DNA of 33,625 nt from the NCBI GenBank assembly GCA_023957275.1, contig JAMLHF010000048.1, positions 1 through 33,625 of the forward strand. The letters are read 5' to 3'. Under the pieces are notes generated by a model. It searched no databases. It was not told the DNA's origin and saw only the letters and a program-made list of their open reading frames with translations. The stretch comes from Lentimicrobium sp. (GTDB lineage Bacteria > Bacteroidota > Bacteroidia > Bacteroidales > Lentimicrobiaceae). How positions within the stretch are numbered: the first letter of the stretch is position 1; every line of letters starts with the position of its first letter. Below are positions 22,975 through 30,641 of this stretch, in pieces. A program made the position numbers and the translations under genes.

Positions 22975-23310
22975 GTTTAAATCCATATCCGGCAGAAGGT
23001 TCACCAGCTCCGGCTAACTGAAGGTACTTCGCTGACCGGTGCGTAGCTGTCAGAAAGCGGATTTCCGGATATGCCCGGGCAGCCCTTTCCGGATAATTCA
23101 TCATTAGCTGATAACGGGTTTAGTAACGGATAAAATGCTTAATTAGTCCAATGAAAAGCTGGTTGGATCGGAATTATAAAAAATGTCCTATAATTGCACG
23201 ACGACACACTTACTTTTAAACTTTAAGCACATTAACAATTACTATCCTGGGTCTGCGACTTAATAAGTTGATGCTGATCAGGTACTAAACCAGCTAAGAT
23301 TCGAATTTTG

Positions 23311-25851
23311 ATGGACAATCCACGCATTTTAACTGACATACCGGCAGAGGAATTCGCAGCAATCCAATCGCTTGCGGGTATATTGAAATTCAGGCATTTT
23401 TTCCTTTTTGTTGCCGATCGTTCAGTATCTGCAGTCAGCATCCGTGAGTTGCTTTTTCAGTATCCCGGCGGCCCTGCTTCACCGGTACCGGATTCCGGAC
23501 ATTTATCGCAGGCCGTTATAAAAGCCCTGTATGGTCCGGTAATCAATGGTAACAGGGAAGTATCCGAAAGCCTCTCCGGACATTTCAGGTTGCCTTTTGA
23601 GGATACGATTTTCACGGCATTGATATTTCCCCTCGAAGAGCATACATCGCTGCTGTTTTTATGCGATGACGGAGAGCAGGGAGTACACGGACAGTCTCTT
23701 GAACTGCTCATTTCGGTGTGCCGGATGGTGTCGGTATCGCTGCGCAACAAGATCGCCAATTCTTCACTGCTTTTTGAAAAAACAAAGTATAAGCATCTGT
23801 TTGCATCGGCTCCGGAAGCGATCGTTATGGTAGACGGTGAAAACAGGATTCTGGATGTCAATCCTGAATTTGAACGCCTCTTTCAATTCAGGGAGCACGA
23901 AGTCCTGGGTAAAAAACTTGATGAACTGATCTCGCCCGGCCTGATGCTTGACGAAGCACTGGAACTGACACGCTCAAACTGGGAAGGCCGGAAAGTAATG
24001 GTTGAAAGTAAAAGGAGGAAGAAGGATGGCTCCTGGATTGATGTATCCATTATGGGGGTTCCATTCAACAATAATTATGGCCATCAACGGATATTTGGCA
24101 TTTACAGGGATATCAGCGAAAGGGTTCAAAGTGAGGAACAACTGAGAAACAGGGCTGAATTCATCGAATACATCAGTCGTATCTCTTCGGAACTGATCAA
24201 TACAGATATATTAAATATTGACGCGTTTATTGAAGAGGCGCTCGAAAGGGTTGCCCGGTTTAACAAGGCTGAACGCGCCTACCTGGTTGGCCTTTCCGAA
24301 GATGAATCCTACATCTGCATCACCCATGAGTGGGATGATGACATCCGACAATCGCACCGCTCCAGCCAGTCTTCCATATTAATCAGGGACATTAAAGAGT
24401 ATTTTCAGAGATTAAGATCCGGTGAGACTTTTCAACTCCGGAGAGATGAAGCCGGTATTATCGAAGGCACAGATGAGCTTCCTTTCTTTTTCGATTTACT
24501 GAACATAGAATCCCTGATCAATATTCCGCTCTTTGTGGGCAGGGAGTTTATGGGCTACATCGGCTTTGACATGTACAGCAGGCCCTATCACTGGGATGAG
24601 CAAAGTGTGAATATATTCAGTTTAACCGGTCAGATTCTGGTGAACGCACTTTCAAGGAAGAGAACAGAGGAGAAACTGAAAAAGGCGCTGATAAGCGCAG
24701 AGGCCTCGGATAAGCTGAAATCGGCTTTTCTGGCAGGCATATCCCATGAGGTAAGAACCCCGATGAACCACATCATGGGGTTTATTGATGTTATCACCGA
24801 AGGGGACCCAACACCCGATGAGCGCAGGGAATACCTGCAGATTATGAAAGACAGCGGTACCCATCTGCTCAGGCTTATTGATGATGTAATTGAACTTGCC
24901 ATGATTGATTCCGGACAGGTTCAGCTGAGAGAGAATATTTGCGACCTGGGACGGTTTATGCAATCGCTGAAGGCGGAATTCGAGAATATCCGCGCATCAA
25001 TGGGCAAGGTCGCCGTTGAACTGAAGCTTGAAATACCAGCGCATTACCCCGACCTGGTTGTTCAGACAGATGAGTTTAAAGTAAGGCAGATTCTCTGGAA
25101 CCTGCTCTCGAATGCCATTAAATTTACGCCAGTTGGTAAGGTAACTTTCGGATTTAACATCATCAATGATAGAAAAAGCATTGAGTTCTTTGTGAGCGAT
25201 ACCGGAATAGGTATAGATGCTGCATTTCATCAGGTGATATTTGAAAGGTTCCACCGGCTGGATTCGGGAATATCGAGGCAATATGGCGGTGTCGGACTCG
25301 GGCTGCCGATCAGTCAGGGGCTCGCATCGCTCTTCGGGGAACGGATACAGATAGACTCTGTTCCCGGTCAGGGAACTACATTTCGTTTCCGGATTCCGCT
25401 GAAATTGAATAATCCAGATACTGCCGGCAGTGTGCCTGTCAGGGAAATCAGAAAGATATATAACTGGAAGGATAAGACCATTCTGATGGTTGAGGACGAT
25501 CCGGTAAACATGCGCTTTCTGACGGTTCTGCTGACCCGGACGGAAGCAGATCTGCTATATGCCTCCGATGGCAGGGAGGCCATTGAACTGATTACCAGGA
25601 ATGAAGTGGACCTTGTATTGATGGATATGCAGCTCCCCTTGATGAATGGGTACGAAGCTACCCGCAGGATCAGGGAGATTAAGCCGGATTTGCCTGTAAT
25701 CGCGCAAACAGCCAATGTAATGGCTGAAGACAGGGACGAATGCCTTGAGGCCGGCTGCAATGATTACATTCCCAAGCCCATTGATAAAAATGTACTTTAC
25801 CATAAAGTGAACCGCTTCTTATTCGGCAAGGGCGATGAATCAGCGGATTAA
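23311..25851 (+). CDS. Hybrid sensor histidine kinase with PAS, GAF and receiver domains
   Basis: An 846-residue kinase with no transmembrane segment, so probably cytoplasmic. The ATG at 23311 gives MDNPRILTDIP. Residues ~1-150 are an unassigned sensor part. A PAS/PAC domain runs ~160-275 (YKHLFASAPEAIVMVDGENRI), then a GAF domain ~295-450. HisKA has phospho-acceptor H479 in GISHEVRTPMNHIMG. The HATPase domain has NLLSNAIKF, DTGIGID and GVGLGLPIS. The receiver domain (~722-840) has phospho-acceptor D772 in VLMDMQLPLMNG and KP in PKPID. No separate regulator or output gene is adjacent. The signal sensed and target are unknown. Confidence 0.93.
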   Translation: MDNPRILTDIPAEEFAAIQSLAGILKFRHFFLFVADRSVSAVSIRELLFQYPGGPASPVPDSGHLSQAVIKALYGPVINGNREVSESLSGHFRLPFEDTIFTALIFPLEEHTSLLFLCDDGEQGVHGQSLELLISVCRMVSVSLRNKIANSSLLFEKTKYKHLFASAPEAIVMVDGENRILDVNPEFERLFQFREHEVLGKKLDELISPGLMLDEALELTRSNWEGRKVMVESKRRKKDGSWIDVSIMGVPFNNNYGHQRIFGIYRDISERVQSEEQLRNRAEFIEYISRISSELINTDILNIDAFIEEALERVARFNKAERAYLVGLSEDESYICITHEWDDDIRQSHRSSQSSILIRDIKEYFQRLRSGETFQLRRDEAGIIEGTDELPFFFDLLNIESLINIPLFVGREFMGYIGFDMYSRPYHWDEQSVNIFSLTGQILVNALSRKRTEEKLKKALISAEASDKLKSAFLAGISHEVRTPMNHIMGFIDVITEGDPTPDERREYLQIMKDSGTHLLRLIDDVIELAMIDSGQVQLRENICDLGRFMQSLKAEFENIRASMGKVAVELKLEIPAHYPDLVVQTDEFKVRQILWNLLSNAIKFTPVGKVTFGFNIINDRKSIEFFVSDTGIGIDAAFHQVIFERFHRLDSGISRQYGGVGLGLPISQGLASLFGERIQIDSVPGQGTTFRFRIPLKLNNPDTAGSVPVREIRKIYNWKDKTILMVEDDPVNMRFLTVLLTRTEADLLYASDGREAIELITRNEVDLVLMDMQLPLMNGYEATRRIREIKPDLPVIAQTANVMAEDRDECLEAGCNDYIPKPIDKNVLYHKVNRFLFGKGDESAD

Positions 25852-25857
25852 TCCGGT

Positions 25858-26304
25858 TCAGTTGTCGCTGGCATACCACTCTGCGTAAGAAGTCACCGTT
25901 TCGCGCAACTTAAGGCTGTGCAGTTTTACATTCCCGGGCAAAGCGTTTTTCAGTCTGTCAGCAAAATCCGATAACAGGTTTTCGCTGGTAGGCTGATAAT
26001 CAACCAGTATCAGTCTGCCTACAAAATCCTTCATTTCACTGAATTCTTCAGGGGCTGTAGCTCTGTGAAGCACCAGGGAGTGGTCAAATTCATCTACAAT
26101 CTTTCCACGGACAATCTCTTTCAGTTGCCTGAAATCCATCACCATGCCATTGTGGGGTGAGGCCGGATCCCTGATCGGCTCACCCTTTATGGTAACAAAC
26201 AACTCATAGGAATGACCGTGAATATGGCGGCATGGCCCGTCATAGCCGGGCAGGGCATGTGCCATCTCGAATTTGAACTCTTTAGTCAGGCGGATAACAG
26301 ACAT
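25858..26304 (-). CDS. queD: 6-carboxytetrahydropterin synthase / PTPS family
   Basis: A 148-residue cytoplasmic zinc enzyme, probably making 6-carboxy-tetrahydropterin for queuosine. Zinc ligands H16, H29 and H31 and catalytic C25 are visible in EMAHALPGYDGPCRHIHGHSYE. MVMDFRQLKEIV, DEFDHSLVL, PTSENL and LRETVTSYAEW are family motifs. It lies 12 bases after the endonuclease gene on the same strand and ends six bases from the convergent kinase gene. The other que genes are not in the window; a pterin-synthase function is the alternative. Confidence 0.9.
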   Translation of the reverse strand: MSVIRLTKEFKFEMAHALPGYDGPCRHIHGHSYELFVTIKGEPIRDPASPHNGMVMDFRQLKEIVRGKIVDEFDHSLVLHRATAPEEFSEMKDFVGRLILVDYQPTSENLLSDFADRLKNALPGNVKLHSLKLRETVTSYAEWYASDN

Positions 26305-26316
26305 GGCTGAAGCAAA

Positions 26317-27354
26317 TTATTTGATGATTTTGGCATAGGCCGGTAACTTGCCGTGCTCTTCTATTGCAATGAAATATACCCCGCGCTTAAGTGACGAAGT
26401 GTTGACTTGCACAGTGAATCCGTCAGCGGTATAATCTGTTGTATATTGTTTTCCGGCGATATCCGTAAGGGTAATTGTAATAAACTGAGGCTGGTAAAAT
26501 CCATTGTGGTCAACAATGCAGAAATTTTCAGCAGGTACCGGATATACCCTGATTTGCCGGTTTGTTTTTTCAGCAAATATTCCGGTAGGGTCACCCCATA
26601 TCTGCAGGGCATATTCAGGGTGATCGATAAACGGATTGCGATTCTGCTGGTATTCATAAACGGCGTTATTTCTTTCCGTTTCCTTTGGGCTTACAGGGTC
26701 ATTGTAGTGCCATTCCAGCATCATGGCCAATGCCCACGGCCTGAGCTGCGCACCTATGGTCATATCACTGCCCGGCCAGTTTCCGTCCTCATTGTAATAA
26801 CGAACTGACATATAGAAATAGGTTCTGGCAAAGTCCCCTTTATATTCATTGACAGGTTCGAAAACCACACCGGAATATCCCGGATAGGAACAGTTACCGA
26901 CCTTGCACCCGTTGCCCGAGGTATAGGTTGGGGATGAAACGGTGCCAAAGGGATAGTTGCTTCGTTTGTTGTTTACCCAGCCATCGGTCGGATAAATATG
27001 AAACAGGTCGGAGTTCATCGGCGGCTGATCATTAAACCAGCTCTTGGGCCATGAATGTTCACGGTTGTAGCAGTCGCACTCACTGTTGTAGTTTCCGCAC
27101 TGATCAGAGCCAAAGGTCCATGAGCAATTCGAATACATGTCCCAAACCTGACCGTTGGGCTTGTCGTCGGTTGTCTGGAAAGCGGTCCACAACCCCGAAT
27201 AGCTGATTACATTGTGATCGTCAATTATATTGTGCAGCGCGGCCTGAAGGGCGGTACCGGATAATCCGGAGGCGCTGTTGTAGTATCCTGCCGGGGGCTG
27301 GGCAACAGCGGCGCCGAACAGGGGAAGCAAAAGGATGAAGAGAGTTTTTTTCAT
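26317..27354 (-). CDS. Secreted endonuclease I family nuclease with T9SS sorting tail
   Basis: A 345-residue secreted nuclease. The ATG at 27354 gives the signal MKKTLFILLLPLFGAAVAQ; upstream in-frame codons are unlikely. The EndA/NucM nuclease domain (~20-260) has YNREHSWPKSWF with the catalytic His, plus SDLFHIYPTDGWVNNKRSNYPFG and FEPVNEYKGDFARTYFYMSVRY. Several Cys (CSWTFGSDQCGNYNSECDC) suggest disulfides. The last ~75 residues (RVYPVPAENFCIVDHNG..GVYFIAIEEHGK) match the type A T9SS sorting domain, so it should be exported by type IX secretion. It follows the mntP-like gene by five bases and precedes queD. A nutrient (DNA/RNA) scavenging role is inferred. Confidence 0.9.
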   Translation of the reverse strand: MKKTLFILLLPLFGAAVAQPPAGYYNSASGLSGTALQAALHNIIDDHNVISYSGLWTAFQTTDDKPNGQVWDMYSNCSWTFGSDQCGNYNSECDCYNREHSWPKSWFNDQPPMNSDLFHIYPTDGWVNNKRSNYPFGTVSSPTYTSGNGCKVGNCSYPGYSGVVFEPVNEYKGDFARTYFYMSVRYYNEDGNWPGSDMTIGAQLRPWALAMMLEWHYNDPVSPKETERNNAVYEYQQNRNPFIDHPEYALQIWGDPTGIFAEKTNRQIRVYPVPAENFCIVDHNGFYQPQFITITLTDIAGKQYTTDYTADGFTVQVNTSSLKRGVYFIAIEEHGKLPAYAKIIK

Positions 27355-27359
27355 GAAGT

Positions 27360-27920
27360 TCAGAATAATAAGAGGATAAGTAAACGCAACGAAATAATCA
27401 TAATTACCACACCTGAGACTAAAACCATGTACCTTACACCGGGCCTTAGCCCTTTCCCCGAGCCAAAACCTGAGCCGGCGTATGAACCAAGCACTGAAAT
27501 CAGGAAAAATACCGCCAATGCTGAATAACTGACGGAAATACCCAATCCGGCTCCTGCTCCGGCCAGGAAAACGCTGAAGCTTCCCGCAACCGACCAAAGC
27601 AAAAGTGTGGTGAAATTATCAACCAGTATTATCTTTTCTTCTGGGTTAAAGCGGAAAGTTTCCATGGATATTTTCAGCCCCGTAATAAAAATCAGGATCA
27701 GGCCGAAAACAATCCTGTTGTCATTGATCAGCGGGCTGATGGCTGCGCCGGCCAAAAAACCGGCCATCATCACCAGGGTTCTCACCGAAGCAAGGACTAA
27801 CGGCATTGCCACCGGTATAGGTTCGTCAAGTTTCCTGTGCAACGCACCGGTATACCACGATCCTGCAAAGCCTTCTGCCGATAATGCTGCAACAAGAATA
27901 AATATTTCTGCCTGTGTCAA
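27360..27920 (-). CDS. MntP-like small membrane protein (degenerate manganese exporter family)
   Basis: A 186-residue inner-membrane protein with about six hydrophobic segments in two repeats, the size and layout of the MntP (DUF204) manganese exporter. The TTG at 27920 is chosen because a TAnnTTTG promoter (27942-27949) lies just upstream, inside any longer reading; it also gives the family length. In MntP two membrane Asp are needed; here the matching places read AALSAEGFAGS (Glu) and AGSFSVFLAGAGAGLG (no acid). So export of manganese is doubtful, and the family match itself is moderate. It leads an operon with endonuclease I and queD. Confidence 0.55.
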   Translation of the reverse strand: MTQAEIFILVAALSAEGFAGSWYTGALHRKLDEPIPVAMPLVLASVRTLVMMAGFLAGAAISPLINDNRIVFGLILIFITGLKISMETFRFNPEEKIILVDNFTTLLLWSVAGSFSVFLAGAGAGLGISVSYSALAVFFLISVLGSYAGSGFGSGKGLRPGVRYMVLVSGVVIMIISLRLLILLLF

Positions 27921-27941
27921 GATGACCCTGATTTGAGCCTG

Positions 27942-27949
27942 CAAAAATA
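27942..27949 (-). promoter_or_regulatory. Promoter -7 element of mntP-like / endonuclease / queD operon
   Basis: TATTTTTG on the minus strand, an exact TAnnTTTG match, 22 bases before the TTG. It argues against an ATG start at 28055 or 28106. Confidence 0.55.
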
Positions 27950-28087
27950 ATAAAAAATGGGTCAGGTCAGAGGACGGTTGGCAATCTCCTTGTTTCAGAT
28001 TATCAGCGGTGTAGTAACGTATGGAACCGAATGATTTCGTGTAGAATATTTTCATAATCGTGTGAAGGGAAGGTCCCTTTAATTGAT

Positions 28088-28095
28088 TAAATTTG
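28088..28095 (+). promoter_or_regulatory. Promoter -7 element of pyk
   Basis: TAAATTTG, an exact TAnnTTTG match, 21 bases before the pyk ATG at 28116. It overlaps the alternative upstream start, excluding it. Confidence 0.55.
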
Positions 28096-28115
28096 TTGTA
28101 GATCAATTTTTAACT

Positions 28116-29537
28116 ATGCGAAAGACAAAGATTGTTGCAACCCTTGGGCCGGCGTCCATTGCCGAACCGGTCCTGCGCAGCCTGATGCTGGCAGGTGTGA
28201 ATGTATTCAGGCTGAACTTTTCTCATGGTTCTCATGAGATCCACGCTGCATCAGTGGAGACCATCGAAAGGCTGAATTCGGAACTCGGAATGAATGTTGC
28301 TGTGCTGGCCGATCTTTCGGGGCCCAAGATAAGGACAGGAGAGGTAGAAAATAACGCGATGGAACTGAAGGTTGGCGAAGAGGTGGCAATCACCTGCAAA
28401 GGGGAACTCTGCCGCAATGGAGTGATCAGTGTGAATTATGCCGGCTTTGCCCGCGATGTCAGAGCAGGAGAGGATATACTGCTCGACGATGGCAAACTGT
28501 TGCTCAGGGCGGTAGAAAGTGACGGTGAATGTCTGGTGCGGGCTAAAGTTATTCAGGGTGGCATCTTAAGTTCCAGAAAGGGGGTTAATCTGCCCAGGAC
28601 CAATCTCAGCCTGCCCAGCCTTTCAGAAAAGGACCTTGCGGATCTTGATTTTATCGTCAGACACAACATTCATTGGGTTGCGCTGTCATTTGTGCGTACG
28701 GCCGCCGATATTGAGGAACTGCGCCGCAGGATAGCACTTTATCCCGATTCCGGCTCTTTGAAGATTGTGGCAAAAATTGAGAAGCCTGAAGCCGTGGAGC
28801 ATGCGGGTGCAATTATCCGGGCATCTGATGCCATAATGATTGCCCGCGGGGATCTGGGAGTGGAAATTCCCCAGGAACAGGTTCCCATCGTACAAAAGAA
28901 GTTCGCCCGGATGTGTATTGCTGCATCCAGGCCCATCATCGTGGCCACCCAGATGATGGAAGGCATGATCAGCAGCATGCGCCCCACCAGGGCCGAAGTG
29001 AGTGATGTCGCCAATTCGGTACTCGATGGTGCCGATGCATTGATGCTCAGCGGGGAAACATCAGTGGGAAAATACCCGGTTCAGACGGTGGAGACCATGA
29101 ACAGGATCATTTCCGATGTTGAATCAAGTGGCATTTACTATCCTGAAATACCCTATGAAGAAGCTCCGCCTGAGCGAAGGATTTCGGATGCCGTGATTAT
29201 GGCGGCGGCTGATCTTGCCGGGAAAGTCAATGCCAGGGCCCTCATTGCCATGACGCACACAGGATACTCCGCATTCAGGCTCGCCAGCCATCGAAAGAGT
29301 GCAGGCATATACATCTTTACAAACAACCGCCGGTTGCTATGCGCCCTCAGCCTGGTATGGGGCATAGAGGGGTTTTATATTGAAAAATTTACCAATACCG
29401 ATGCCGCCATGCTTGATATGCGGAAAGCGCTGATAGCCAGAGGTTGTATCACGAAGGGGAATTACATCATTTACGTTTCAAGTATCCCCATCGGAACCCC
29501 CGGGAAAACCAATATGCTAAAACTTAGTATTGTTTGA
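28116..29537 (+). CDS. pyk: Pyruvate kinase
   Basis: A 473-residue glycolytic enzyme converting phosphoenolpyruvate and ADP to pyruvate and ATP. The ATG at 28116 gives MRKTKIVATLGPAS, the usual start. Substrate motifs are present: NVFRLNFSHGSHE, LADLSGPKIRTGE, the active-site block KIVAKIEKPEAVEHAG with its lysine, IMIARGDLGVEIP and VATQMMEGMI. The C-terminal domain (ISDAVIMAAADLAGKVNARALIAMTHTGYSA) is intact. The 5' leader is predicted to be about 15 bases. It is convergent with comF, with three bases between the stop codons. Confidence 0.97.
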   Translation: MRKTKIVATLGPASIAEPVLRSLMLAGVNVFRLNFSHGSHEIHAASVETIERLNSELGMNVAVLADLSGPKIRTGEVENNAMELKVGEEVAITCKGELCRNGVISVNYAGFARDVRAGEDILLDDGKLLLRAVESDGECLVRAKVIQGGILSSRKGVNLPRTNLSLPSLSEKDLADLDFIVRHNIHWVALSFVRTAADIEELRRRIALYPDSGSLKIVAKIEKPEAVEHAGAIIRASDAIMIARGDLGVEIPQEQVPIVQKKFARMCIAASRPIIVATQMMEGMISSMRPTRAEVSDVANSVLDGADALMLSGETSVGKYPVQTVETMNRIISDVESSGIYYPEIPYEEAPPERRISDAVIMAAADLAGKVNARALIAMTHTGYSAFRLASHRKSAGIYIFTNNRRLLCALSLVWGIEGFYIEKFTNTDAAMLDMRKALIARGCITKGNYIIYVSSIPIGTPGKTNMLKLSIV

Positions 29538-29540
29538 TGA

Positions 29541-30242
29541 CTATTTTACGGCACAGGCGATGGAGGCCACACTGATGCTGATACCTGGTACCTGCATCAG
29601 TGCATGCCCGGCCGCTTCCAGGGTTGAACCCGTCGTAATCACATCATCAACCAGTAACACATGTTTGCCAGCCTGTCTGCCTGCATCTGTCAGCCTGAAA
29701 ATCTCCTTTACATTCTCCCACCGCCTGAATCTCGATTTCCTGGTTTGTGTTTCTGATGCATGCGAACGGACAAGCGTGGTTACGTCAAGCGCTGCATGCA
29801 TGGATGCCGCCAGTCCGCGCGCAAACCATTCAGCCTGATTATATCCGCGCGTTGCCTGCTTCCGCGGATGTAGCGGCACCGGAATTACAGCGGAGATGCC
29901 ACTGAACAGGGGCGCATTCCGAAGTTCATTACCGTATAGTTTACCGATATACTCTCCGATTTCTTTATAACCATTATATTTCAGCTGATGTACCAGGTGC
30001 TGCACTTTACTCCCTTTGGTAAAATAATAACAGGAAGCTGCTGAAGTAAAATTGATCTTTCCCCAGAATTGCCTGGCCACAGGGTTGTCGTCCATCAGGT
30101 GAAAGTTCGTTTTTGGCAGATGATAAAGGCAGGAAAAGCAAAGGATGTTTTCCTTTTTGTAAAGTATATTTCCGCAAGCCGGACAAACCCTGGGATAAAT
30201 CAGGGAGATAAGGTCACCGGCAAAACCGTTTATAATTTTCAT
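29541..30242 (-). CDS. ComF family phosphoribosyltransferase-like protein
   Basis: A 233-residue cytoplasmic protein of the ComF/GntX family, linked to DNA uptake in competent bacteria. An N-terminal zinc finger has C20, C23, C35 and C38 (CPAC..CFSC). The C-terminal type I phosphoribosyltransferase domain has the PRPP loop HVLLVDDVITTGSTL, with VIPVPLHPRKQATRGYNQAE ahead of it. Length is normal. No com genes adjoin it; it is convergent with pyk. The gap 30243-30588 upstream has no gene, only a small CGGGC-AAA-GCCCG hairpin near 30305. Confidence 0.9.
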   Translation of the reverse strand: MKIINGFAGDLISLIYPRVCPACGNILYKKENILCFSCLYHLPKTNFHLMDDNPVARQFWGKINFTSAASCYYFTKGSKVQHLVHQLKYNGYKEIGEYIGKLYGNELRNAPLFSGISAVIPVPLHPRKQATRGYNQAEWFARGLAASMHAALDVTTLVRSHASETQTRKSRFRRWENVKEIFRLTDAGRQAGKHVLLVDDVITTGSTLEAAGHALMQVPGISISVASIACAVK

Positions 30243-30589
30243 CGGTATAATGTATTATGTATAGCGAATCGCAACCCGTTAAAATCTATAAGCAGCATGT
30301 GCGGGCAAAGCCCGGTAGTCAATGATTATGGTGCAAATCTTCAGTTTTTCAGAACTGGCTTTCTCTGTTCAGGCAGACAGGCCATGGTTGGGATAAATGA
30401 TGGAATAATTTTCGTTATTGGTGATGAATGATTATCTGAATTCCGGTAACGTCAATGGTTTGCAATTCCTGAGAAATGTCCGTATGTAATTTCTTCGTGG
30501 CAGCAATCAATTGACCGATGGTACATATATAACAGAAGGATAAAAATAATGAAATTATGGCAAAAGCGGATGCCCGGGCAAAAATATTT

Positions 30590-30618
30590 AAAAAAAAAAG
30601 GCTCCCGAACCGGAAGCC
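30590..30618 (-). terminator. Terminator of the PpiD-like gene
   Basis: On the minus strand GGCTTCC pairs with GGGAGCC around a short loop (30600-30618), followed by ten T (complement of 30590-30599). It lies 23 bases after the stop codon. Confidence 0.9.
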
Positions 30619-30641
30619 TTTAAACTTATTTCTGTATCGGA

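Noticed and set aside
27921-28106. N-terminal extension of the mntP-like protein by up to 62 residues
   Set aside because: A TATTTTTG promoter lies inside it, the extension is not membrane-like, and the TTG start gives the family length.
28083-28115. Upstream ATG for pyruvate kinase adding 11 residues
   Set aside because: A TAAATTTG promoter element overlaps it, and the family start MRKTKIVATLGPAS fits the ATG at 28116.
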